From positions 79,773,935 to 79,837,934 of the forward strand of contig NC_073744.1 of the NCBI RefSeq assembly GCF_029784135.1: DNA of 64,000 bases, written 5' to 3'. The translations under genes and the position numbers were made by a program. Below the pieces are notes generated by a model that saw nothing but the letters and a program-made list of their open reading frames with translations, did no database searches and was not told the DNA's origin. This DNA is from Toxorhynchites rutilus septentrionalis. Its lineage: Eukaryota; Arthropoda; Insecta; Diptera; Culicidae. Shown in pieces: positions 1 through 12,003 of the stretch. Within the stretch, counting starts at the first letter, position 1. Each line of letters opens with the position of its first letter.

Positions 1-790
1 ACCATTGTTAAAATGATGAAATGGTTTGGTACGATCATGAATGTATAAAATGATTCGATACAATCATAAATTGACGCATGAAATGGCTTATCGAATTATA
101 GTTGGACGAATTTGTCTAATAAAAGATATGGTTCGGTACGGCAACTATTAAATACAATGAAATGATTCGGTATGAAAAATTCTCGGTAAAAAGGGCTTCG
201 ATCATGTATCATGGAGAAAACTATACTTTCTGTTTAGTTTAATATATTCTGTTAAGCAATGAATACAAAAGCTGTGTGTTGCATTTATCAAAAATGCATT
301 GCATTGAAAATGCTATTTATGATGTACAGTAGGTGATGGTTAAACTTGAGAAATGTGAAGCATATCACGCCAATAAACGTCAAAGAAACGTCAATAAAAA
401 ACTAAATCCACAAAGAAAGCAAGAAAAATTTTGATTAAGATAAACTGTTCCATCAAGTGACTCACCTTGAAGCACTTTTCTGGTCAATTATCGCAAAACT
501 ACAATTTTCAATTTTTGTTTTGCACTTAACTTTCGAAATGGCGCAGCGTACGTAAAACTATTAACCGGGTGGGTAACACGAAACGGAGAGAATAAAAAAA
601 CTTATGACACTGGGAAACTGAATCATTTTAACTTTATTTGGGGCTCGATATCATGTGGCTTATTTTGGGCGATTCTCTTTTGCAGTAATTTAAAATCAAT
701 TATTTGTTTCTTTCGAAATAGAAACAAACCTGTCACGGGTGTCATTGTGGAATCGGTTATTTGCGGCTAAAGAGAATCGCCTCCGAAGCA
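1..790. other. Noncoding, nothing recognised
   Basis: AT-rich DNA with only short chance reading frames. Short imperfect motifs around gaaatggttcggta recur in the first 200 bases, suggesting an old degenerate repeat, but no boundaries are visible. Confidence 0.4.
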
Positions 791-1430
791 CACATAATGG
801 ACCTACCTCTCAGACGGACGACCAACGAATGCCTCTCGTATTAGGCATTGCTAACACAAACATTCCACAAATGTTTCTATGGTGGTCAGACACTCCACCC
901 TCTCTCTAAGGGGGGCTGCCATACAAATGAAATACAAACTACTGCATAACTCGAGAACTGATCAAGCAAATGGACCCAAATGTGGGATGTGAGGGTTTTT
1001 AGGTACAATAAATGTTTCTGTGTTGGTATGACACCCTTTCCTCTTCTGATAAGGAGAGGGGGTTCCATAAAAATAATGCGCATATTCCAACCAAACATTA
1101 CAATCGAAAATTTTCGGAAAACTCTGAAGGAAAATGGGAAAATTCGAAAAATTCAATTCGCATGTATTCTACAATTACATTCGACACTTCGCCCCCCTCT
1201 CTAAAGATTCTCTGCACACATTTGGACAGTTAAGTAGATGTTCCCGTGATGATTTTTTATTTCACGAAAAAAACATTTAGGATGTACGGAGGGTTGAATT
1301 AACATGTCTTGATGAGTGTCGAACGTTAAAAAGAGACCACAAGCAAAAGAATATTGTTTCGTATTCCAAGACATTTCGTTCCGCAAGACAATTCCAAGGA
1401 AAAACAAAATATCCATTCATTCTTTTATTG
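791..1430. repeat. Probable dispersed noncoding repeat
   Basis: This stretch has the low-complexity, stop-rich look of an interspersed repeat: a polypyrimidine block near 895-910, a purine-rich counterpart near 1043-1060, and several short overlapping frames on both strands with no family likeness. No second copy lies in this window, so the repeat call is an impression rather than a demonstrated match. No terminal repeats or target duplications were identified. Confidence 0.25.
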
Positions 1431-3100
1431 AGAACTGATTTAGATACAACTTCAAATAAATGACAAATGAAAAAACTAAGCCAACAGTACTCCTACGATT
1501 ATATCACAGATATAACCCACTCCTAGATTTTCGTTTTGAGTGGGAAAAGCTGCAGATTTGAACAACGTCCTTCAACCTTCAACAACTGGAAGGCCTGGAA
1601 GGACAACATGATTTTGCTAAGAATCTACAGTGTGTTACATTTTTTTGAACTGTCTAATATGTTTACTCGTTTTTTGCAGTTTCAACTGTTCGCTGAGAAA
1701 TTTGTCTAAGCCACTGACGTGTGTTGTTAAAAATATTGTCGCAAACTCGATGAAGTACTCATTATAATGCTATGAGTTTTGTGCGACTCAAATACTGGAT
1801 CAACAGTCCCTCCTACCAGCAGTTAAAGGTTTGATACTTCTGTGTTAACTGTATGTCTGAATGTTGGAGTGCGTTTTACATTTCCATTGGGAATTACTAG
1901 AACGGTCAAAATTGTCTAAAGAAGAAAGCGAATATTTTAAAGCAATTTTAAGCAGGCTTGACATATGTTATGAGTTCGAAAACGTACTTAACGGGAAGCA
2001 CTTGCACAATGTCAGTGTCAGTCTCAGCTCCAAAAAAAAAATATTTGATAAGATTTATTTGAGTCTCATTTCGACATCCAAAAATGAACCATATTTAATT
2101 TATTTTCTTTCTTTGTAACTGTCAGTCATATTGACCATCGCGTGAATATTTTGGGATTTCTTGTTCGTCCTATCTAATTTTATATCAAATACGTTTCTTG
2201 TTTCGATCAATTTGATTTTTGATTCGAAAACAAAAAATAAGTATTATTGGAGGGGTGACAGCCTAGTAACCCGGCCCGGGTGTCACTGGGTCACGCTACG
2301 CCTCTGCTCACGCGTAATCGTGTTTGATTTTGGTTTTTTGTTCCCTTTTCCGCTTTCAATAAGGTCACGTAGAAGGGGTTCTCATTAACAGAAATTCAAA
2401 GTTCATAATGTAACGATACAAATCAACCACCTGTCTATTTTACCCTCACTGTTCATCTTACCCGCACGGCCCCGGTGTTCGTTTTCCGCCGTTGGTCTAA
2501 AACTCCATCCCAGAAATCCGAAAAAAACCACGACACATAAATGAAAACTATCTGTATTCCTCTGCCTGTTTTGTACCATCCTTTTTCCGTTGGTGATTTT
2601 ACTGAAGTTGAATTCCGATGGCCATTTTTGGTCAAAAGAAGCCACGTAGCCAAGAGAAGTGGAGCGGTGGCAAATTGAAGAATTGAATTCCGAACTTACT
2701 GTTCAACACTGATAATCTCCTGTGGAATGATTCACCCGTGCCATCGATTCAGCAATGGTTTCAAACGAGATTCCATCCACAAACATGGGGAAATGTAAAA
2801 GCATTTGTAGTTTTGCTACACAACATCGCCAGTATTGGACCGGCCGATTGACTGATTTCAATACTGTCGGTACACAAATAGTCCTAAAGCCCTTTGTTCG
2901 ACCGGAAACTGGCGAACCAACCAAAATTGGAAACCCTGCCGAGTGGGGACAATACAAAAGTTGTGTCCACTGCTGGGATTTTTCATTAATATTGTTGCCG
3001 GATTGATTAGACAGCAGCCCCGCCATCGATTGTAGTGACGGAACACTAGTAATTGGAAGGGATTTTCATGGAACGAATCGGTTGTTAGAGTCGCTACGTG
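1431..3100. other. Noncoding, no gene recognised
   Basis: Mixed-composition DNA. The frames of 60-107 codons here (for example 1861-2118 plus and 2703-3026 minus) show no domain, no splice-supported continuation and no family likeness. The only structure seen is one half of a 20-bp inverted pair at 1499-1518, matched at 3527-3546. Confidence 0.4.
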
Positions 3101-3480
3101 TGTCGCGCTATCTCTAGATATATTATTCGTTTTTAATTAAACTGCAGCCCCGGGCAGCCATATTGGTTTGGAAATTAAAGAATCGCGCACTAGATGCGCT
3201 GAGATAATGTAATTAAGACGTATAAAAACGGTGGACGATAAAAACTCGCTTTCTCTTTGCGGATAATAAATTCTAGAGCCGAAACCGGCGCGGGCAGAAA
3301 CTAATTAAATCGGCGTGCCGAAAGCGAAGATCGTTCTAATTTACGACGAACTCGTAAATTCTGTGTTCGCTTTCCAATCAACGAGATGTTTAAGTTTTAT
3401 TCTGTGCAAAGAATAATCTCTTTTTGGGGCTGGGTGACATCCGAGGTTTTATTTCTTTGGCTGTTTTTCGCTGTGAGCTG
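3100..3480. other. Unique GC-richer noncoding segment, possible regulatory DNA
   Basis: Compared with its surroundings this segment is richer in CpG and in short homeodomain-like TAATTA cores (around 3135, 3212 and 3303). It holds a perfect 9-bp inverted repeat, arms 3338-3346 and 3352-3360 with a 5-base loop. No coding frame stands out. An enhancer or conserved noncoding element is possible but is inference only. Confidence 0.25.
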
Positions 3481-3526
3481 AGGAAGATTTGATAAAAAAA
3501 TATATCGCGTTTAAAATATTAGAGAT

Positions 3527-3548
3527 GGGTTATATCTGTGATATAACC
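3527..3548. repeat. Palindrome with a distant inverted partner
   Basis: GGTTATAT-CTGTG-ATATAACC is a perfect 8-bp stem at 3528-3548. The same 20 bases occur in opposite orientation at 1499-1518. The pair could be the ends of an old ~2-kb inverted-repeat element, but no target duplication was found outside them. Confidence 0.4.
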
Positions 3549-3859
3549 GAAAGGTGGACCTAGGACTACCGTTGGCTCAGTAATCATTTGTTTGAAGATG
3601 CATCTGGAACAATTCACAATAAAAGAATAAATAGTTGAAGAAGTTACTGAACGTTCTTATTGTAAGTGTGTAACTGGATGAGTATAAGTGTTGAATTATA
3701 ATTGATACAGGGAAGAACATAAAATTCGATTCTTTGGAAGTGACTGGTGATCTTGGAAAGGATCGATGGATGGCTTTGTAGAAACAACTGAAGATGGTAT
3801 TTATTGGTATTATATTAGATAGATAATTATTGCTTGTTCTCGAGATATATATATTTTTT

Positions 3860-4007
3860 TATCCAAAATATATATTTTTATTAAGGCTCATATGGCGTCA
3901 GCCTAACGGGGCCGGGAGTTCAATATTTCGACAATGTTTACTTACAACTGTGTTAGTAATATGTAACCGATTACTCGCGGTTGGCTCGAGGTTAGTATTA
4001 CAAGTGT
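3860..4007 (-). mobile_element. 3' UTR end of an RNase H-bearing LINE, split by an LTR element
   Basis: Bases 3950-4000 resemble 50520-50560, which lies just beyond the coding end of another RNase H LINE on the minus strand; both carry a block like ctcgcggt..gctcgag..ttag. The coding remains of the present copy are at 7563-8270, beyond the LTR element. The simplest reading is one LINE, minus strand, whose 3' UTR was interrupted at 4007/7193. The outer 3' limit near 3860 is approximate. Confidence 0.5.
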
Positions 4008-4482
4008 GCAGAGTGCCCCGAGCGGCCTCACGGCATTCTTATGTTCTAAAACACAAAAAACACAACTTCTTGGTTTTCAGGAGACACCACCGTTCTCTTG
4101 CGTGGCTCACGATCGACTCCCTTTTCTTTATTTTACTTCTCTTCACGATAACATTAATGTCTTAATTTCTACCGACAAACTCTAGGTAGAGTTTGTCTAT
4201 CTTGTGACCTACTCTGTTTATATTTCTACCTAGCTGATTATTCATCATGTTTAATCTTTATCTCTACCGACTGAACTCAGGCAGAGTTCACCTATTCTGC
4301 TACCTCCTTTCTATTTATTTATTTACTGCTGCCTATCGTATTCATGGAATTTTTCATCTGTATGGAAAATTCCGGCATTCTTATGTTGCTCATTCTTATT
4401 GTAGAATCCTTTATTGGATTCTCATATTGTCTGGTTAGAAAAATGTCTGATGAGATGAGAATTAATTTAAAGGGGCGCTGCA
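4008..4482 (-). repeat. LTR (3' LTR in element orientation)
   Basis: Direct repeat of 6718-7192. Read on the minus strand it begins TGCAGCGCC. The offset between the two copies is 2710 bases throughout, with no gap. Confidence 0.75.
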
Positions 4483-4491
4483 TCTCCCCCT
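4483..4491 (-). other. Polypurine tract of the LTR element
   Basis: On the minus strand this reads AGGGGGAGA directly before the 3' LTR, the position and composition of a plus-strand primer. It is the main evidence for the element's orientation. Confidence 0.55.
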
Positions 4492-6696
4492 ACTCAATGA
4501 GTTTTAGGGGAAACTAGAAGAGTTTTCCCTAAAATTGGTTCGTAAGGCTAGTTCTCCTATATACTTGCTTATATTTTGTTTTCATCTTTTTGTTTAGGTT
4601 TTATCTTAATTGTTCAATTTCATGAATGTTTGCTAATGTAATTAAACTTGTTAATGTTTCTTGCATTTTTTTTATAATTGTGTATCGTTGTAAAAATATA
4701 TTTTTGTTTGTCATAATATCTATCTATATAACTATGTTTCTCTTGATTTTTTTTGTTTTTTTTTATATGTTATTACTTTATAATTGTTTTGTAAATGTAT
4801 ATGTGAGTTTTCTTCAAAAATGATAGTTCACTTTAATATATGTATATATCCTAACTCCCTAATGTACTAATGTATGTGAATTGATAAAATTATACTAATC
4901 CGATTTTTTTTTTTGTATGTCAATTGTTGGGAGTTTCACAAAACAATGAAACAGTATGAAAAGTGATGTTGCCGCCTGATAAAAAAATAGTAAAATGTAT
5001 ATATAAATGTATATAGTGTAATTTTAATAAAAATTCCTTCAACTCTGACAGCATCCACATTATGCTGATATATTGTGATGTGTGGTGTGTTGATAAACGA
5101 TTCATTATGATCTATTCAATCTGTTTCGATTTCCCTAAACAGACGAATGTTCAGTTACTGTTCTTAATTTCGGAATGCTATTTAAATAATTATTCCTTCA
5201 ATTCTGTAATTTCCGCCAATTTAAAAATGAAAAAATAAGAACGATCATATCTCCTTGAAATGTCCCAAAAAGTATTATCGATTAACATAGTAGAGCTTTT
5301 ACAGCCTCTTCGTACAATATGTTTATTAAAATCCCTTTCTTATTTCATATATTATATTAATTTTCTTGAATATATTGCTTCTTCGCTTTCATAGCGCTAC
5401 TTCGTTTTATTTTTCTTTATCATTCGTCAATATCATCGTTATATCCCACATTTCTAGTTTCTCATGAACTTTTATGTAAATATCGATTTATACATGTCCT
5501 TACAGGAATGAATTCCTGGCCTTCCAGCCCTTCGGTACATTCAAAAGCTATTTAGCGATTGATGGACTCATTCTCGTTATTATTTGGCTGTAGACATATA
5601 CGACTCAATATCTTCATTTTTTCTAAAAATCCCACTTCAAAGCGTGTGTGTAAGAAAGAATCACGCATTTTTTTAATTCGATATGTACTTTCCCCATATT
5701 ACCCTGTACATACTATTAAAGTATGGGAGGCATGAATGTTGTTTTTCAAACTAAATAAGCAGTTTTTACAGAATGGATGGAATACTGATCACTAATAATT
5801 GGCCTTTCTTTGATTCATGTTTCTTAAGGTCTTTTCAATATTTGCTTTTTTTTTCATTAATGCCATAATAATGCATCAGAGAAAACGATTAAATGATTTT
5901 ATACTTCAAATAGTTAACGGGGAACATATGTGATTTTTCCGATTTTTACGGCTGATTTGTCTTTCCTTCTCGCATATTTGCAATTACTTTGTTTTATGAT
6001 TTCATTAATTTGGCAACCTACTCTGCTAACTTTTCATGATACACATAAGCTAATTGGAATACGATGATAGAATATGATATTTTTTATCTTGCGTTACCTA
6101 AACTGATGCCCTTCTGTGTTGTCCTTTCGTTGGACCCGCGTCACAATGAGATTACCATTTGTTCCTCCAAGAATCCATTCTTTCTTGTCCGCCTCCTTTG
6201 GCCAACGGATGGTTTTACATACTCGCCCGACTTATTGCACATCGACTGAATGCATATCACCATCGAGTTCCAATTCTGTGAAGACACGCCGAACTATTTG
6301 ATGAACTTTAGGAACACCGAGTTGTTATTCGTTTTTAGGTTGCGGAACATTACTGCATTTAACTGAACCGCGAATTTTGTTCTTTATTCTTCTTATCGAC
6401 TGTGTAATTCTTCCTTCTTTTCAGCACTTCAGTTCATAATTGATCTCTCCCAATAAAACTTCGTTTGTTTTCTTTACACTTCTTACACTCTTTGGGTTGC
6501 TTGCCCCGCCAGCACGTTCTTGCATGGTGCTCGGAGCTCAATATGTTTCCAGATAGTCCTTCTAACGGGCAGTAATTGATTTTTTTTTTGAGTTTTCGCC
6601 AAACTGTTGAAACAATCACTTTTGTTACTGATATTATTTTTTTCACGCAAAACTTAACACAACGATGGGTGGGCTGCTGTCCCCACTTGGACAGCA

Positions 6697-6713
6697 TCCC
6701 ACCGCTGTCACCA
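6697..6713 (-). other. Primer-binding-site candidate of the LTR element
   Basis: On the minus strand this begins TGGTGACAGCGG, starting with the TGG that pairs with a tRNA CCA end and lying 4 nt inside the 5' LTR. It loosely resembles the errantivirus primer site at 26743-26760. The tRNA was not identified. Confidence 0.45.
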
Positions 6714-6717
6714 CAAT

Positions 6718-7192
6718 GCACAGTGCCCCGAGCGGCCTCACGGCATTCTTATGTTCTAAAACACAAAAAACACAACTTCTTGGTTTTCAGGAGACACCAC
6801 CGTTCTCTTGCGTGGCTCACGATCGACTCCCTTTTCTTTATTTTACTTCTCTTCACGATAACATTAATGTCTTAATTTCTACCGACAAACTCTAGGTAGA
6901 GTTTGTCTATCTTGTGACCTACTCTGTTTATATTTCTACCTAGCTGATTATTCATCATGTTTAATCTTTATCTCTACCGACTGAACTCAGGCAGAGTTCA
7001 CCTATTCTGCTACCTCCTTTCTATTTATTTATTTACTGCTGCCTATCGTATTCATGGAATTTTTCATCTGTATGGAAAATTCCGGCATTCTTATGTTGCT
7101 CATTCTTATTGTAGAATCCTTTATTGGATTCTCATATTGTCTGGTTAGAAAAATGTCTGATGAGATGAGAATTAATTTAAAGGGGCGCTGCA
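6718..7192 (-). repeat. LTR (5' LTR in element orientation)
   Basis: Direct repeat of 4008-4482; the only difference noticed is G at 4011 against C at 6721. It is followed by the target duplication AGTGT at 7193-7197. Confidence 0.75.
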
Positions 7193-7562
7193 AGTGTTCT
7201 CATAATTGGGATGTTGCAGTCTTCAGTGCTCTGTACGTGTACCCGACATGGGATACTTCCTATTGGGATGCAGCTGACCATTAATCAGCAACGCCCCCTA
7301 CTCTGTACCTCATATCATGCGTGGTGCGTCTTCTCGACTCGAGGAATCCAGGATAGAATGGTCACTAGCCGGCGCAATCATCAGCTCGTGTAGAGTTGTC
7401 ATGAGCGGTACAACCTTTGGCTCTTGTTGAATCATCAGTGGACTGCACAACCTCCGGCCCGTGTATCTGTAAAGAGTGTGTGGATGTATTGCCGCGACTA
7501 AGTATAAGTTTATATAACGGATAGGAGGGATATGAAACAGGGACACAACGAAGGAAACATCA
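7193..7562 (-). other. 3' UTR of the LINE, adjoining the LTR insertion
   Basis: Noncoding sequence between the pseudogene stop and the LTR insertion point; its continuation is 3860-4007. The first five bases are the right-hand copy of the LTR target duplication. Confidence 0.5.
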
Positions 7563-8270
7563 TTAAACGTTGACATCGGCGTTTCTGAGGAACAGGTATA
7601 GATGAAGCAGAAGATCAGGATCACGGCTAAGATATCCCGAACGGGGATATCCGATTGTCTGCCTTGTGCCCTCAACGCTCTGGAGAGCTGAGAGCGAGCA
7701 GCATGGAACCGGATACACGACCAGACAACATGCTCGATGTCGTGGTAGCCATCGCCACAATCACATAGATTGCTTGCTGCGAGCCCAATGCGATAAAGAT
7801 GCGCGTTTAGGTTGTAGTGGTTGGACATAAGCCGAGATAACACGCGAATGAAATCACGACCTACATTCAATCCCTTGAACCATGCACTCGTCAAGACCCT
7901 AGGGATAATTGTGTGTAACCAACGACCGAACTCATCTTCACTCCACATGCGCTGCCAACTAACGAGTGTGTGCTGACGAGGAATGTGAAACAATTCGTTA
8001 TAGGCAATTTGCCTTTCAAAAAGTGTGCCTTCTGAAGCGCCCACCTTAGCTAGCGAGCCCGCTTTCTCATTCCCCGGAAGCGAGCAATGGGGTCCCTGCT
8101 AAGGTAATCTTGAATAATTTTTCGACCAAAACACTCAATAGATGTCTTATTCTTGTTAGGAAATGAGATGAGCGTTTATCAACTTTCATTGAGCGGTTTG
8201 CCTCTATTGAGCTGTGACTGTCTGAAAAAATAATATAGAATCGGAATAGAAGCGGAATAGAATCGGAGCG
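7563..8270 (-). pseudogene. RNase H and C-terminal zinc-motif end of a LINE ORF2 (I/LOA-type), broken
   Basis: The minus strand encodes the tail of a non-LTR retrotransposon polyprotein. From 8270 downward it shows an RNase H segment with an FSDSHSS motif, then a block reading GPHCSLPGNEKAGSLA (the usual C-terminal end of RNase H in these elements). A C-terminal domain follows with FIRVLSRLMSNHY and a cysteine-histidine cluster CDCGDGYHDIEHVVWSC. The frame shifts near 8100 and again near 7620, so the natural stop is at 7563 in another frame. Reverse transcriptase and endonuclease are missing, so this is a 5'-truncated copy. The fragment at 50793-51358 is a relative with the same motif order. 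RNase H points to the I, LOA or R1-like clades; the exact clade is not settled. Confidence 0.75.
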
Positions 8271-9984
8271 TAGATGATCTGGGATTCCATGGATTTTCTG
8301 TCGCATGGACAGATAAAAAATGACAGAAGAATTGCAAAAGTGTGGTGCACTTCATGGGTAAGGTACTCATCATAAAAATCGAGATATATATCCTTATTGT
8401 CTGTATCTATCTTCTTCTACTACTGAATTCACACACGATTTCATATCTGTTCAACGACCGCCATAATATATCTTTGTCAGCATATAAAAGCAACAACCCT
8501 TACGCGCGATTCAGTACACAAACTTTCTGCGCCTAACGGTATGGAAACCAACGATGTACGGAACCCATGTGGGCATCCGCACCAATCTATTCAAAGCTTT
8601 TGTGAACATTCAACATTGGCACTGTTGCTTTTATCGAACAATGCGGTCTCTTTGGTATGGTGAAATATTCTCTATATTGAACATTTCATATTCTCCGTTG
8701 TTGAATCCATAACCAATGGCATAGTTTGTACGCAATCACATTATATATATATCATCAATAGTTCGTTTTTCATTAGAGGCTCTGATCAGATCGTTTCTAT
8801 TGTAGAATAGAAACGGTAAATAGTGCTTTAGTGAACGAACGAGATCAATCTACACCAGCTTCACAATTATAACTAACTGGATTTCCAGTTCCTGTTTTTG
8901 TTTTGAGAGGACTTTAATTCACAATAGGAGCATACTGCATTGGTGAGCTAGCTACACTCTTCCTTCCTTCCTTGTTCAATTTCTAATGACTTCTGCAGTT
9001 CATTCGTGGAACGCTCTCGTTTACGAAATTTGAACTTTTATCCCGGTACAGAAATGCAAGACGTCAAAGAAAAATGTTCGGATTGAGGAGAGTACCTGCC
9101 TCAGGAGTTATCATATCTTCCTTCAAAACTGATTCAAGAATGGGTGTTTTATAGAGATACATAATTTCAAGTGGCCAATATATGATAGAAAGCGAATTTA
9201 AACCTACTCAAGTATGAGCTAGCAGAATACTATTCTATTTTCCTGCAGTAGCACGTTGAAGAATTGCGACATTACACATTTTTAACTGTACAAGTCAAAT
9301 ATCTTCTTTTTGTGTTTGTTTAGACAGCAGAAATATTTCAGCATTTATTCTAGAAAATTGATACCTATTGGTATTCAGATAAGATTTATGTGTTTAATGC
9401 AGCAAAGGCATTTTCCCTCAAGACAATGCGAAATCTTTGGAAAGAACGAACGGTTTAATTTAGCTTGATCTGTTTGCCGGCTTGTACATTCTGTCAAATA
9501 TACACCGGGAATTTGTATTTTCAAATCTTCCCGCTGAACATTTCTATTTTTCAATTCGGTATTACTCTGTCAGTGGTCTTAATGCCAATTTTGAGCGCGA
9601 TCTGCCGTTAATTTTGTCTACAGCATCATTATGACATCAGTTGACTTTTTTTGCTCGGCATTTTTCGATATGAATGAATAATTCTACTGGTCAAATTTAT
9701 TGTGTGAAATGTCGTGTACTAAAACTAAATGTATTGTGTTGAAACATTGCAAACGTTGCAGAATATATTTGGTGACTCAACTATGTCGAAAACACAGGTG
9801 TATGGATAGTAGAAGGCATTCAAAGAGAACCGAGAAGAGATAATCGATTTGTCATGTCAACGGCAACCATCCACCTCTTTAACTGATGAAAACAGCTACA
9901 AAATGAAAGGCTCGAAAATCGTCATTTGAGAGCTAGCCGGTAGATTAAATATCTTTCACGAGACCGTTCGCCTTATTTTCTGTT
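8271..9984. other. Noncoding, nothing recognised
   Basis: AT-rich sequence without long frames or repeat boundaries that I could match elsewhere in the window. A TA run near 8744-8752 is the only simple repeat. Confidence 0.4.
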
Positions 9985-11276
9985 GACGTTTTGGGCATAG
10001 CAGCCATCCGAGAACAAAAATTGCTTTTTTGCACGTTTTTCATAACGATTTTTTTTCAATAGTAAAATTAAAAAATAAGTACTTTTCATTGGTTCATGCG
10101 ATAGAGAGATGTATGAAGATTTATTCACATCAAATTTGAAATAAATCAGTTTAGTAGAACTTGAGATATCGTGTACGCCAAGTAGTTCGTGTTCGGGAGA
10201 AGTAGTTTCGTTTGTAGTTTTTAGTCATGTTTTCGTCCATAGAGGAACTGGTACAAATTCGGTACGCCGTGGGTAATTTGGTACCCACCCGGATCTCCGG
10301 CGGTAATTAGCGCACTCTGGTGGTGAATAAAAAAAGTGTTCTAGTAATGTAGTAACAAACGTCAGCTGCCAAAAACCCAAAATATCTGTGTTTAAAAGAA
10401 TCAATTTTTGTTGTTTTTGAAATTTCGAAAATTGTTCATGTGCGTCTTTTCAAAAATCATTAAAAACCGAATAGCGAGCCGATTTTAAATATTAAAGCTG
10501 ATTGGGATCAAGAAATTGATGTTCTTCAACGAATTCGAGTAAGTGTATCGAGATTTTAATCACAAATTTCATAGATTTCATTCCAAAGTGAAAATTCGGT
10601 ATGCGGGTAATTTGGCACCCCAAAGTAAACATAGTTTTGATGATTCCATGGGCCCATTCCGCCTGCACCGATTGCAGGACTGATTACTACGCTTGCGACT
10701 TTTGTAAAGGCTTTTGATTCGTTTTACTTTTTTAGTTAGAAATAAATCGAGATGAAATTTGTTCCCTTTTTCTTGGAAAAATCGTTGTTTTGTTCCTCTT
10801 TGTTTTGTAAAATTGCATGCTTTTTCGTCAAAGTTGAGTTAATTTACGTAAGATAGTGTACTTCACTTCTATTTTGTATGAAAATGTCAAGAAATACATT
10901 TGTCAGTGATTTCAGGACGATTCTTTTAATCTGAAAAAAGGGGGTGCCAAATTCATACCCAGCCATCTCGAGTACTCGAATTTGAGTTGTTTCACTTCTA
11001 TGCTCAAAGCTCCGAGTCAAATCAAGATTTTTGAAATCGGTTTGCGGGGAAATGTCCGCAATAGATCCCTTCATAAGCTGCCGTAATATGAAGAAATTCC
11101 GAGCATTGGCCAAGAGCTAAGTCCAAGAAAACAAAATGGAGTACCGATTTTGTACCAGTTCCTCTACTAGATTCAATACCAAATCACTAAAAAAATCCTT
11201 TCTAGGGTACATTCTAGAATGTCTAGACTTCAGAAATATGAATAAAAAAAATCATTTTCTCAAATTTCTAATATAA
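9985..11276 (-). mobile_element. TTAA-type MITE relic, interrupted by a second MITE
   Basis: Bases 10040-10180 and 11180-11275 match the reverse complement of the complete MITE at 38160-38670 in the same order, including the block reading agaacttgagatatcgtgta. The copy is split by the TA-flanked element at 10242-11164. Its own termini are not preserved, and both outer limits are approximate. Confidence 0.5.
10242..11164. mobile_element. 923-bp MITE with TA target duplication
   Basis: The ends are inverted repeats of about 24 bp beginning GAGGAACTGGTACAAA, with one mismatch, and are flanked by TA at 10240-10241 and 11165-11166. This is the Tc1/mariner-type signature. The interior has no transposase, so it is a nonautonomous or decayed element. 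An internal block around 10262-10300 recurs diverged at 10597-10625. Confidence 0.7.
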
Positions 11277-11284
11277 TATGTATA

Positions 11285-11930
11285 CTAGGGTGCCAATGAA
11301 AATGGTCATCTCGAATTTCAAAAAGTTACCCCATAAAAAATGTTCACCAGCTCGAAAAAACACCCTATACAAAATATCAGCTCTATCGGACTTAAGAGAG
11401 AGTGGCGCAAAGCGGTCAAAGTTTGTGTGTTTTGAAAACCAAAAAATCACCGGAAATCGAGGTTTTCAAAGAAAAATTGTTAGTGTCAAATATCTGTGCA
11501 AACCATCATTTTGCAGCATGTTCCGAATGAAAAATCGAGATAAGTATTTTTATTGACACTCCAAACCAAAAATTTTACCTCGCATTTCGGAAAAACCGAA
11601 ACCATGAAACCAACTATGAGAACAAAATCCAATTTTTCTGCAAGTGTAATTTTTTACAATTTTTTTCAAAGAAGATTGACTCATTGCCCTCAATTTGACA
11701 TGTCAATCATCAAAATCGGTGTGGCAGTGAAAAAATTAAGAAAATTTTGGAAAAAGGGTTTTTGATTTTTTGGGCCACTCAAAAATGGAAATGGGCATAC
11801 TAAAAAAAATAAAAAAATGTGGGTCTAATGTTGTGCGATAAACAACAAAATCACCACTTTCTCGGAAATCTGAGAACCACAATATCGGTTTGACATGGAT
11901 GGCTGTAAGCAAATAATGGATAGTAAAAAT
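11285..11930. repeat. Dispersed repeat, copy 1
   Basis: The first ~170 bases closely match 24297-24480, beginning with gggtgccaatgaaaatggtc, in direct orientation. No coding likeness and no clear terminal repeats. The right limit is not defined. Confidence 0.55.
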
Positions 11931-11934
11931 ATTC

Positions 11935-12003
11935 ATTGTTTGATTTTTTCGGAGCTCGAAATAACGTCCGAAATTCGTGCCTTTACACTAGAATGCCCCC
12001 TTA
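11935..12003 (+). mobile_element. Right-end fragment of the TTAA MITE family
   Basis: This matches the right terminus of the 38160-38670 MITE, ending ctagaatgccccc. The body is missing. Confidence 0.5.

Larger units (their letters stand above)
4008..7192 (-). mobile_element. Short LTR retrotransposon without recognisable genes (minus strand)
   Basis: Two direct repeats of 475 bp (4008-4482 and 6718-7192), identical except for one base near the edge, bound a 2.2-kb AT-rich interior. A five-base duplication AGTGT flanks the whole unit at 4003-4007 and 7193-7197, as expected of LTR integration. Orientation is minus: a purine tract follows the interior at 4483-4491, and a primer-site-like block sits 4 nt inside the other repeat at 6697-6713. 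The interior has no gag, protease, reverse transcriptase or integrase frame; the longest minus frame (6434-6721, 95 codons) has no family likeness. It therefore looks non-autonomous. Near-identical repeats suggest a fairly recent insertion. Confidence 0.7.

Noticed and set aside
2703..3026. A 107-codon minus-strand frame
   Set aside because: No family likeness, and the opposite strand is open over the same stretch, as expected by chance in GC-richer DNA.
1499..3548. A 2-kb transposon bounded by the GGGTTATATCTGTG inverted pair
   Set aside because: No target duplication or coding content; the 20-bp motif is self-complementary and AT-rich, so a chance or minor-repeat origin is possible.
6434..6721. 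Possible gag fragment of the short LTR element
   Set aside because: Cys-rich in part but without a proper zinc knuckle or similarity to known Gag proteins; its start codon overlaps the LTR edge.
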